Positions 1 to 6,647 are shown, counted from the first letter of the stretch. The stretch: DNA of 6,861 nucleotides from Lachnospiraceae bacterium (GCA_017443685.1 JAFSYD010000116.1:1-6861); one strand, 5' to 3'. A program made the numbers and translations. The notes: generated by a model from the sequence alone, not told the origin.

Positions 1-559
1 CCGCCTGGTTCTCCTGTTCTAAAACAGCGATCCGACGCCGGCGTTCGTCGTCCACCCTTTTTAAAACGGCAAGCAGGCGCTCCACGACAAAGAGCGCGAT
101 CAAAGAAAGCACCAGATGCCAGTCGGTACGGACGATCTGGGCATATTCCATACTAAGCCGCCCCTGGGCGACACGCGCAAAGAGACTGTAGAGTACGCCG
201 AGCATTCCCACCGCGTAACCGATCAAGGGCAAAACCCCCTCCCGGGTTGTCGAGAGGATCACCAGAAGAAGGATAATGACCGCCGTGCTGTCGTAGGTTG
301 TTTCGGAATTAACGGTATAATAAAAGACCTCTATGATAAGGACCGCTGCGTACAGATGATTCCCGATCCGCATCGAAAGCCGCCCCGAAACGTAGGTAAC
401 GGTACAGCCTAACGCGCATATCACAATGAGCGGGATCGTCCAATGCTCCCACTTAAGAAGAAGATTTAAGACCACAAGCACCCCGGAAAAAGATAGTATG
501 GTGATGATCAGGGCAAATTGTGCAACCGATCCGAATTCCTCCGCGTGCTGTTCTTTCAT
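1..559 (-). CDS. Six-helix membrane sensor protein, N-terminal part only (probable sensor kinase)
   Basis: The reading frame opens at an ATG at 559 and stays open for 186 codons to the window edge, so the C-terminal output domain is missing. A short polar N-terminus (MKEQHAEEFGS) is followed by about six hydrophobic segments, near residues 12-36, 40-57, 68-84, 91-104, 108-128 and 147-165. A charged stretch then begins (KRVDDERRRRIAVLEQENQA), which looks like the start of a cytoplasmic coiled coil or signalling helix. This layout is common in sensor histidine kinases and other membrane sensors, but no H-box, ATPase or other catalytic motif is in view. The start is supported by AAAGGA about 8 bases upstream, overlapping the stop of the preceding response regulator. 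The 11-base gap implies one operon and a likely functional pairing. A GGDEF or PP2C output cannot be excluded. The coding call is firm; the kinase call is inference. Confidence 0.8.
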   Translation of the reverse strand, partial: MKEQHAEEFGSVAQFALIITILSFSGVLVVLNLLLKWEHWTIPLIVICALGCTVTYVSGRLSMRIGNHLYAAVLIIEVFYYTVNSETTYDSTAVIILLLVILSTTREGVLPLIGYAVGMLGVLYSLFARVAQGRLSMEYAQIVRTDWHLVLSLIALFVVERLLAVLKRVDDERRRRIAVLEQENQA

Positions 560-570
560 AATGTCATCCT

Positions 571-2934
571 TTACTTTTCGCGCATATCGTACCCGGTATC
601 CGCATCGATCATTTCAAGCATAATATCGGCAAAACGCGGATCGAACTGCGACCCCCGTCCTTTTTCTATCTCACTGCGGACCACATCCTGCGGCAGAGCG
701 TCACGGTAACTGCGCTTGCTCGTCATCGCATCATACGCATCCGCCACGGCAATGATCCTGGCCTGCTCCGGGATATCCTCGCCGCGGATGCCGTCGGGAT
801 ACCCGCCGCCGCCATAACGCTCGTGGTGCCACCGCGCACCGGTCGAAAGCTCCGGCATCTCCCGGATGTTGGATAAGATCTGTGCGCCGATGACCGGATG
901 TGTTTTGATCACGTCGAATTCTTCGTCGGTCAGCTTCCCCGGCTTATTGATGATAGCCCTCGGAACGCCGATCTTTCCTACATCATGCAAAAGCGCCATG
1001 ATATAGATGTCGTTTAACCTCTTCCCTTCGTAACCGGATCTGCGCGCAATCTCCTCCGTATATATGGCAACACGCTCGGAATGCCCGTTCGTGTAGGTAT
1101 CCTTCGCGTCTATCGCCGCCGCAAGAGACTGTACGACGTGGAAAAACAGCTGCTCATTCTCCACGGTCTTCTGGGATACCTCATCCGCCAGATCCCGATG
1201 CAGACGGATCAGCTCAATGCTGTGCGCGACGCGCAAAGAGAGCACTTCCGGAACGATCGGCTTGCGGATGAAATCCATTGCCCCAAGCTTTAAGGCCTTT
1301 TTCTCCGACTCCTCGTCATCGTCCGCCGTAAGAAAGACCACCGGTATCTCCCCGATGCGGTCATTTTTTGCACGCAGACGGCGCAGCGTTTCAAAACCAT
1401 CGATCCCCGGCATATTCACATCCAAAAGGATCAGATCCGGCAGGTCTCCGCCGATATTGTCCAAAAGATCCTGCCCGGAGGTAAAAGCGGTCACACGGAT
1501 CTCGTTCTCTGACAGACAGGTGCCGATCATCTGTATCGTCATCGTATCGTCGTCCGCCACCATCACCCATGTATCCCGGTGCTGCTCCGTGGTATCCTCC
1601 GTATAATCCAGAAACTCGTCTTCATAGGTGATGTCAAATGCGCCGATATGCGTCTTCTCCCAGGCCGAAAGGATCTTCTCGATCACGAAGGACGTATATC
1701 CCTTTCGGATGTCCGTCAGCATCACAAGGAACTGATTGGCACGGGGTCTTGTCACGACATCACTTTTTCTTAATATCCCCTGGGCACACTCGCCGAACTT
1801 CTCGTAGTATTCGGAAAGCTCCTCGCGCGGCGCGTCCTCCTTCGGTGTCAGGGTAAAAAGCACGTTGCTCGCACTTTTTCCGTACCTGCGGATGTAACGC
1901 ATGACAAAACGGTAGATGGGGATGAACGTTTCTTTATTCAGCGACAGCGCCAGGTTACGCATATTGCGTTCTTCCAGGATGGTGGAAAAATGTGCCAGGC
2001 TCATCTCTCCCACCGAATCATCCACTCCGATCTGATCGCTCCAGATGCAGTAATCGTGCTTGCCGTTCTGCTTGACCGCATAAAGCGCTTTATCCGCGAG
2101 GCGGAAGGCCATGGAAAAATCCGCCGTTGCTTCCGGCACGAATACCGCTCCCATCGACACACCGATCGGAATGTCCATTTCCTTTCCCAAAACACTTTGC
2201 GCAAGCGCAACCACGTCCTGATTCAGGTGATCGATCAGCTCCTTTAACGGTTCTTCCTCGGAAAGCGGTGAGAAAATCAGAAATTCGTCGCCGCCGATCC
2301 GTCCGATCGTGCTTCCCATCCTCGTATATTTGCGCAAAAGTCCGGCAAACCCTTTTAAAATATCGTCACCCGCGGTATGTCCATACAGATCATTCACCAG
2401 CTTAAACGCGTCCAAGTCCACGATCATCAGACAGCCCTCGTCGCCGGAACATCTAAGCTCCGCCTCACGGGAGATCGCGTTTTTATTCAGAAGGCCCGTC
2501 AGGTTATCCGTGATGACCTCCTCGGACATCCGCAAAAATTCCGCGTGCTTTTTCAACGCATTTTCCACCCGAAGCGCAAACACATCCGGATCAAAGGGCT
2601 TGCGGATATAATCTGAGATTCCTGCCTCAAATCCTTTGGATTCCATCGCACTGTCGTCGTGTGCGGTAATGAAGATCACCGGCGTTTCGGGCAGGGATCT
2701 CTCCTTTTCCACTATGCGGAACAGCTTTAGCGCCTCGAAGCCGTCCATCCCCGGCATCGCAATGTCCATCAGAACAAGATCCGGCAGCGCGTTCTTACGC
2801 ACGTAGGCAAGAAATTCTTTCCCGCTCGTAAAAGCCACGACGCGCATTCCGATATCACTCAATATGCGTCTTGCCATCTTCAGGTTTAAGACGTCATCAT
2901 CCACGACGACGATCGTATTCGTCATTGTCTCCAT
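571..2934 (-). CDS. Response regulator with REC, GGDEF, degenerate GGDEF, REC and HD-GYP domains (c-di-GMP turnover)
   Basis: This 787-residue cytoplasmic protein carries machinery both to make and to break cyclic di-GMP. REC1 (about 6-130) has acidic residues D12-D14, phospho-acceptor D57, T90 and K112. GGDEF-1 (about 140-300) keeps metal ligands D173 and D175, FK at 177-178, ND at 181-182 and GGDEF at 214-218, so it should be an active diguanylate cyclase. Residues 315-445 look like a second GGDEF fold whose signature reads RANQF (398-402) and whose DxD is replaced, so it should be inert. REC2 (about 455-575) has D461-D463, phospho-acceptor D505, T536 and K558. HD-GYP (about 590-775) has H618, HD at 650-651, K654, H679, HHE at 703-705, GYP at 711-713 and D732, the expected metal-site set of a c-di-GMP phosphodiesterase. 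Start choice is open: Met1 at 2934 has no good ribosome binding site, and Met4 is the alternative, with GGAG only three bases upstream. The next gene begins 11 bases after the stop. Confidence 0.96.
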   Translation of the reverse strand: METMTNTIVVVDDDVLNLKMARRILSDIGMRVVAFTSGKEFLAYVRKNALPDLVLMDIAMPGMDGFEALKLFRIVEKERSLPETPVIFITAHDDSAMESKGFEAGISDYIRKPFDPDVFALRVENALKKHAEFLRMSEEVITDNLTGLLNKNAISREAELRCSGDEGCLMIVDLDAFKLVNDLYGHTAGDDILKGFAGLLRKYTRMGSTIGRIGGDEFLIFSPLSEEEPLKELIDHLNQDVVALAQSVLGKEMDIPIGVSMGAVFVPEATADFSMAFRLADKALYAVKQNGKHDYCIWSDQIGVDDSVGEMSLAHFSTILEERNMRNLALSLNKETFIPIYRFVMRYIRRYGKSASNVLFTLTPKEDAPREELSEYYEKFGECAQGILRKSDVVTRPRANQFLVMLTDIRKGYTSFVIEKILSAWEKTHIGAFDITYEDEFLDYTEDTTEQHRDTWVMVADDDTMTIQMIGTCLSENEIRVTAFTSGQDLLDNIGGDLPDLILLDVNMPGIDGFETLRRLRAKNDRIGEIPVVFLTADDDEESEKKALKLGAMDFIRKPIVPEVLSLRVAHSIELIRLHRDLADEVSQKTVENEQLFFHVVQSLAAAIDAKDTYTNGHSERVAIYTEEIARRSGYEGKRLNDIYIMALLHDVGKIGVPRAIINKPGKLTDEEFDVIKTHPVIGAQILSNIREMPELSTGARWHHERYGGGGYPDGIRGEDIPEQARIIAVADAYDAMTSKRSYRDALPQDVVRSEIEKGRGSQFDPRFADIMLEMIDADTGYDMREK

Positions 2935-2951
2935 ATCTGATATTGCTTTCT

Positions 2952-2974
2952 GCAGGAGGCGTTACGGATCCTGC
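2952..2974 (-). other. Hairpin in the 5' untranslated region of the c-di-GMP regulator
   Basis: In the minus-strand RNA, GCAGGA and TCCTGC can pair as a perfect 6-bp stem around an 11-base loop, ending 17 bases before the ATG at 2934. No U-tract follows, so it is not a terminator. The leader from the predicted transcription start to the ATG is about 85 bases. It does not resemble the conserved cores of the c-di-GMP-I or c-di-GMP-II riboswitches as far as I can match by eye. A role in translation is possible because the start codon lacks a clear Shine-Dalgarno sequence. Confidence 0.4.
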
Positions 2975-3024
2975 GGCTTATTCTCACTCACAGCTGCCCT
3001 TTTGGGGCGTACATAATCTGTCTC

Positions 3025-3053
3025 ATTGTAGCTTGCGAAAAATCAGATGTCAA
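3025..3053 (-). promoter_or_regulatory. Sigma-A type promoter for the c-di-GMP regulator operon
   Basis: On the minus strand a perfect -35 box TTGACA (3053-3048) is followed by a 17-base spacer and a -10 box TACAAT (3030-3025), one base from the consensus TATAAT. Transcription should start near 3018, about 85 bases before the first ATG of the regulator gene. The region upstream (3054-3105) is AT-rich. The element sits directly after the terminator of the preceding operon, which is where an independent promoter is expected. Confidence 0.85.
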
Positions 3054-3069
3054 GAAATCGGATGTACAA
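3039..3069 (-). repeat. Imperfect tandem repeat overlapping the -35 box
   Basis: On the minus strand TTGTACATCCGATTTC (3069-3054) is followed immediately by TTGACATCTGATTTT (3053-3039). The copies align over about 15 positions with one single-base gap and two or three mismatches. The second copy contains the -35 hexamer. It could be an operator with two direct half-sites or a chance duplication. The sequence alone does not decide. Confidence 0.4.
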
Positions 3070-3108
3070 AAACAAGAGCAGAATCGGCGTTTTATCTTTA
3101 AAAATACA

Positions 3109-3136
3109 CAAAAAAAGACCGCCAACGCGGCAGTCT
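3109..3136 (-). terminator. Intrinsic terminator after dtd
   Basis: In the minus-strand RNA, AGACTGCC pairs with GGCGGTCT as an 8-bp stem with one G-U pair around the loop GCGTT (3136-3116), followed by a run of U residues (3115-3110). It begins two bases after the dtd stop codon. It should end the transporter-dtd transcript and insulate the signalling operon that starts just downstream. Confidence 0.92.
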
Positions 3137-3137
3137 C

Positions 3138-3581
3138 CTATCTGTCATCGCTGTCCATAATGATCGTCACCGGTCCGTCGTTATCGGAGGATACGATCAT
3201 ATCCGCCCCGAACTCGCCGGTCTCGACGGTAAAGCCCCTGTTTCGGCACTCTGCGATCACCCGCTCATACAGCCCAACGGCGGTGTCGGGCCGGGCCGCA
3301 TTCGTAAACCCGGGTCTGCGGGATTTGTAATCGGCGTATAACGTGAACTGGCTGACGATCAGGATCGCCGCCCCCGCATCTTTTGGATTCACATTCATTT
3401 TCCCGTCCGCATCCTCGAAGATCCGGATGCCGCAGATCCGGTCCGCGATCCAGTCCGCCTCTTTTTCGGTATCGTCCTTATGAACGCCCAAAAGAACCAA
3501 AAAACCCTTTTCGATCGCTCCCGTTACCTTGCCGTCGATCGTTACCGACGCACGTTTTACTCTTGTAACTACTGCTCGCAT
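3138..3581 (-). CDS. dtd: D-aminoacyl-tRNA deacylase
   Basis: This cytoplasmic proofreading enzyme hydrolyses D-amino acids wrongly attached to tRNA, classically D-Tyr, and is also known for D-Trp and others. The 147-residue length is normal for the family. Recognisable motifs are the N-terminal RVKRASVTIDG, GFLVLLGV (26-33), the active-site SQFTL (77-81) and the NDGPVT motif (134-139) carrying the Gly-Pro pair that enforces chiral selection. The loop after SQFTL reads ADYKSRRPGF, which appears one residue shorter than the form I recall from other bacterial Dtd proteins (ADTxxGxRPSF). The start is well supported by AAGGAG eight bases upstream of the ATG at 3581. The gene lies 89 bases after the ATPase gene with no clear promoter or terminator between, so it is probably the last gene of the transporter transcript. 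An intrinsic terminator follows its stop at once. Confidence 0.97.
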   Translation of the reverse strand: MRAVVTRVKRASVTIDGKVTGAIEKGFLVLLGVHKDDTEKEADWIADRICGIRIFEDADGKMNVNPKDAGAAILIVSQFTLYADYKSRRPGFTNAARPDTAVGLYERVIAECRNRGFTVETGEFGADMIVSSDNDGPVTIIMDSDDR

Positions 3582-3670
3582 TGCATTATCTCCTTTTTTT
3601 GAATCGGTTGCCTGACCATCCGCGTTTTCCCTGTTTGCTTTGGATACCGGTCGTATCGCTTCATCCGTTT

Positions 3671-4456
3671 TTATGACAACAGCATCCGGTCCGTATCAAG
3701 CGCCTTGCCGACTGCCTTCTTAAATAATACCAGAAGGTCGGGCACCGTAAGGCCGTCCCGCTTCGCCCCCGAAAGATCGTAAATGATCCGCCCCTGATCC
3801 ATCATAAGCGTCCGGTTGCCGAGGTCTAACGCCGACTGCATATTATGTGTGATCATAAGGCAGGTCAGCCCGTTCTCCTCAACGATCTGCCGGGTAAGCG
3901 TCAGCACCTTTTCCGCAGTCGCCGGATCGAGCGCCGCCGTATGCTCGTCCAAAAGCAAAAGCTTCGGCGGGCAAAACGTCGCCATCATAAGGGTGAGCGC
4001 CTGCCGCTGTCCGCCGGAAAGCAGGCCGACCGGCTGCTGCATCCGATCCTCCAGCCCCATGCCAAGTCTCGAAAGCCGTTCCCGAAAGATACGTTTTTCC
4101 GCCGCGGATACACGAGCCAGCCAGCCGCCGTTCATCGCTGCAAGCGCCAGGTTTTCCTCGATCGTCATTCCCGGCGCACTTCCGCGCATCGGATCCTGGA
4201 ACAGCCGTCCGATCTGTTTTGCCCGCTTGTGCTCGGATAAAAGGGTGATGTCCTCTCCGTCTAAGATAATGGAACCACTGTCGGTCAGAAACGAACCCGC
4301 GATCGCGCCGAACAGCGTGGATTTGCCCGCACCGTTCGCTCCGATGATCGAGATGAAATCGCCTTTTGCCACATCAAGGGTCACATCGATAAGCGCCGCT
4401 TTTTCGCTCGGCGTACCCGGATCAAAGGTCTTTTTGATATGGGAAATGTGAAGCAT
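3671..4456 (-). CDS. ABC importer ATP-binding protein, TrpXYZ type
   Basis: This is the ATPase subunit that powers the importer encoded by the two genes upstream. All nucleotide-binding motifs are intact in 261 residues: Walker A GANGAGKST (39-47), Q-loop Gln87, signature LSGGQ (146-150), Walker B LLLLDE (166-171), D-loop AALD (174-177) and switch histidine H204. The set resembles the ATPases that partner branched-chain-type permeases and is closest, by recall, to the tryptophan-type (TrpZ-like) systems. The ATG at 4456 shares its A with the permease stop codon (TAATG), so the two should be translationally coupled. AAGGGGGTG lies about 7 bases before the start. Substrate specificity comes from the binding protein, not from this subunit. 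The C-terminal tail after about residue 225 is ordinary and carries no extra domain that I recognise. Confidence 0.95.
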   Translation of the reverse strand: MLHISHIKKTFDPGTPSEKAALIDVTLDVAKGDFISIIGANGAGKSTLFGAIAGSFLTDSGSIILDGEDITLLSEHKRAKQIGRLFQDPMRGSAPGMTIEENLALAAMNGGWLARVSAAEKRIFRERLSRLGMGLEDRMQQPVGLLSGGQRQALTLMMATFCPPKLLLLDEHTAALDPATAEKVLTLTRQIVEENGLTCLMITHNMQSALDLGNRTLMMDQGRIIYDLSGAKRDGLTVPDLLVLFKKAVGKALDTDRMLLS

Positions 4457-5382
4457 TACGCCGCACCCCCTTTCTCTTTATGCAGCATCCGCCGCCTGAG
4501 CTCGGGGTACTGCGATTTCACGTACGGACCGGCGATCGCCAGCACGACGATCACGGATGATACAAGTTTCAACATAAACGCCGGCATCTGAAAACGCAGC
4601 GCGATCGTATAGACCAGCCGGAAAATGAAGGCTCCCAACACCGCTCCACAGGCGCGGAAAGCGATCTTCCCCCGCCCCGCGAATGCATTGCCGATCAAAA
4701 GCGAGGCCAGCGCGATCGTCACCATGCCTGAGCCGATGTCGATGTTGACGCTTTTTTGGGATTGTGCCAAAAGGCAGCCTGACAACCCGGTAAAGGCATT
4801 CGCAACGCAAAGCCCGATGATCGTGGTGAACACCGGATCGATCGACGAGGAGCGCACCATATCCGGATTGTTGCCCGTCGCGCGGATCGCAAGCCCGAGC
4901 CTCGTTGCAAGGAAAAGCGATAAAAACACGATCACGGCCGCCACTGCCGCCACTGCCACGAACAGCTTATACTGCTCGGCAAAAGCGGTCCCTTCGAGCA
5001 GGTTCTTTGCCGCGGTAAACACGGTGTCCGTGCGGTTTAAATTCAGCAGGGACGCATTCCCCATGACCGCGATGTTGACCGAGTACAATCCGGTGTTGAC
5101 GACGATCCCGGCAAGCAGGCTGTCCACGCCGAGCTTCGTCTGCAGGATCGCCGTAACAAAGCCGGAGGCCACGCCTGCCGCCATCGCAGCCGCAATGGAC
5201 AGATACGGGTGCCCTGCCAGCGCGACCACCGCGCCGACGGCCGCCCCAAGGGTGAAGCAGCCGTCGGTCGAAAGGTCGCAGACATTTAACATACTGTAGC
5301 TTAAAAACAATGCCAAAACGGTAAGCGAGCTTATAAGGCCCAGTTCTAACGCCGTTTGTGTCAGTGAAAAAAATGTAGCCAT
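4456..5382 (-). CDS. ABC importer permease, branched-chain (BPD_transp_2) type
   Basis: This is the membrane channel subunit of the importer. The 308-residue protein has about eight or nine hydrophobic helices, near residues 8-32, 42-58, 61-82, 88-107, 138-160, 183-204, 216-236, 244-262 and 270-286. The cytoplasmic loop GLAIRATGNNPDMVRSSSI (163-181) matches the conserved RATGxN coupling loop of this family, which docks on the ATPase. The C-terminus is short and basic. The chosen ATG at 5382 puts the first helix a few residues in, as is usual, but its ribosome binding site is weak (GGA about 7 bases upstream). There is no better in-frame start nearby. It follows the binding-protein gene by 77 bases, which hold small hairpins, and overlaps the ATPase start by one base. 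The family assignment is firm; tryptophan as substrate is inferred from the operon. Confidence 0.94.
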   Translation of the reverse strand: MATFFSLTQTALELGLISSLTVLALFLSYSMLNVCDLSTDGCFTLGAAVGAVVALAGHPYLSIAAAMAAGVASGFVTAILQTKLGVDSLLAGIVVNTGLYSVNIAVMGNASLLNLNRTDTVFTAAKNLLEGTAFAEQYKLFVAVAAVAAVIVFLSLFLATRLGLAIRATGNNPDMVRSSSIDPVFTTIIGLCVANAFTGLSGCLLAQSQKSVNIDIGSGMVTIALASLLIGNAFAGRGKIAFRACGAVLGAFIFRLVYTIALRFQMPAFMLKLVSSVIVVLAIAGPYVKSQYPELRRRMLHKEKGGAA

Positions 5383-5419
5383 ACCGGTTCCAATCTGTTT
5401 GCAGTGTTGATATGCCGCA

Positions 5420-5451
5420 CCGGAGGAAATCCCTGGCCGGAATCTCTCCGG
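5420..5451 (-). other. Intercistronic hairpins between binding-protein and permease genes
   Basis: The 77-base gap holds CCGGAG (5420-5425) that can pair with CTCCGG (5446-5451), and CCGGA (5437-5441) that can pair with TCCGG (5447-5451). The two pairings share the 5447-5451 arm and so exclude each other. There is no U-tract on the minus strand. Stem-loops after the binding-protein gene are common in ABC operons, where they protect or attenuate the message so that binding protein exceeds permease. That role here is inference. Confidence 0.45.
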
Positions 5452-5459
5452 ATCATTTT

Positions 5460-6539
5460 TTACTCAAATACTTCGCCTGTCTTGATCTCCTCGATCCGTG
5501 TGCAGAACGGCTCGAATTTTGCTTTGATGTCGGAGAGGTCAAAGCCGATCGCTTCGCAGATCTCCGTGTTGATCGTTGCCGTTCCGTTGTCAAAGGTACG
5601 AACCGGCATTTCAGCAGGCTTTTTGCCACCCACCAGGATATCCGATACCATCTGCGCCGTCTCCGTACCCAGCTTTGCATAGTCTACGCCGTATCCTAAG
5701 AAGGCACCGTTTAAGGCGAAGGAATCCGCACCCGTATAATGCGGGATCTGCGCATCCGCAAACGTCTCGTAGATGGCAAGCTGTGCGTTCATGATCGTGT
5801 TATCGGTCGGTGTAAATACGGCGTCCACGCCATCCGCGACAAGCGCCTCCGCCGCAAGGGCCACTTCGTCCGCCGTCGTTCCGGTACGCTCCACGTAGGA
5901 AACCCCTTTCTCATCGAGATATTTTCTGGCATCTTCAATGGGCGTTGCCGAGGAATCCTGCCCCACATCATACAAAAGGCCGATCTTCTTCGCATCCGGA
6001 TTGGCCGCAAAGATCAGGTTCATCACCGCGTTGGAGTCAAGGAAATCCGAGGTTCCGGTGATGTTCGCACCCGGAGCTTCCATACTGTCGACCAGTTTTA
6101 CGGATACCGGATCGGATACTGCCGCAAAAACAACCGGCAGTCCGCTGTCCTCGGTCGCCGCCTGCATTGCCATGGCAACCGGCGTCGCCACGCCGACCAT
6201 CAGATCCACATCATCCGCAATGAAATTCGCGATGATCTGATCCATAACATTCGCATCCGCGTTGCAGTTGTCGTATTTCACTTCGAAGGTCACGCCGTTT
6301 TCTTTGCCCAATTCCGACAAACCCTCTTCGAGATTGTCAACGATCTGATTCAAGGATGCGTGGTCAACATAGTTGCACACACCGACGGTGAATGTCTCGC
6401 CGTCTGCCGCCGCTGCCGCGGTCTGGGCCTTGCCGTCCTCACCGGCCGCGCCGTCCGCCGCCGTTTGGGTACTGCCGCAGCCCGAGAACGCTGTCAGCAT
6501 TGCGATTGTCAGTAACAGGGATACAATTTTCTTTTTCAT
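5460..6539 (-). CDS. ABC importer solute-binding lipoprotein, TrpX-type (ABC_sub_bind family)
   Basis: This is the extracytoplasmic receptor that hands substrate to the importer. The 359-residue protein starts with a lipoprotein signal (MKKKIVSLLL..., lipobox FSGC), giving lipidated Cys21 as the mature N-terminus. An Ala/Gly/Asp-rich linker follows to about residue 47, then a type-I periplasmic-binding fold. Family hallmarks seen are VGVATPVAMAMQ (115-126), PVVFAAVSDPV (135-145), GTSD (162-165), KKIGLLYD (184-191) and FTPTDNTI (242-249). This is the ABC_sub_bind/DUF534 family, whose characterised members include streptococcal tryptophan-binding TrpX. The ATG at 6539 has a strong AAAGGAG seven bases upstream. 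The gene is first in the operon and lies behind a T-box riboswitch, so expression should rise when the cognate tRNA is uncharged. The T-box bulge points to tRNA-Trp. Other aromatic or unrelated ligands remain possible for this family. Confidence 0.94.
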   Translation of the reverse strand: MKKKIVSLLLTIAMLTAFSGCGSTQTAADGAAGEDGKAQTAAAAADGETFTVGVCNYVDHASLNQIVDNLEEGLSELGKENGVTFEVKYDNCNADANVMDQIIANFIADDVDLMVGVATPVAMAMQAATEDSGLPVVFAAVSDPVSVKLVDSMEAPGANITGTSDFLDSNAVMNLIFAANPDAKKIGLLYDVGQDSSATPIEDARKYLDEKGVSYVERTGTTADEVALAAEALVADGVDAVFTPTDNTIMNAQLAIYETFADAQIPHYTGADSFALNGAFLGYGVDYAKLGTETAQMVSDILVGGKKPAEMPVRTFDNGTATINTEICEAIGFDLSDIKAKFEPFCTRIEEIKTGEVFE

Positions 6540-6618
6540 GGGAAATGCTCCTTTCGTTTGCCGCAGACTGCCTTTTTACGGCTCGTTTTGCCCGCTGCCT
6601 GCGCTACACCTTTTTCCG

Positions 6619-6647
6619 GCATCCGCCTCCGCGTCCGGAGGCGATGC
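6619..6647 (-). other. Stable GC-rich hairpin in the leader before the binding-protein gene
   Basis: In the minus-strand RNA, GCATCGCCTCC pairs with GGAGGCG-G-ATGC as an 11-bp stem with one bulged G and a 6-base loop. It lies about 80 bases before the binding-protein ATG and 69 bases after the T-box terminator. No U-tract follows in the direction of transcription. Its job is unknown. It may stabilise the message after antitermination. Confidence 0.6.

Noticed and set aside
2935..3018. A c-di-GMP riboswitch in front of the c-di-GMP regulator
   Set aside because: The leader has one short hairpin and does not show the conserved core sequences of the class I or class II c-di-GMP aptamers by eye.
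3640..3660. GATAC/GTATC hairpin between the ATPase gene and dtd, considered as a terminator
   Set aside because: The stem is only five base pairs and no U-tract follows on the minus strand.
3816..4451. A 211-codon plus-strand open frame opposite the ATPase gene
   Set aside because: It is antisense to a complete ABC ATPase and has a Ser/Pro/Arg-rich shadow composition with no recognisable motif.
5739..6515. A 258-codon plus-strand open frame opposite the binding-protein gene
   Set aside because: It is the antisense shadow of a clearly recognised gene. Its product is rich in Arg, His and Ile with no domain, and no ribosome binding site or promoter supports it.
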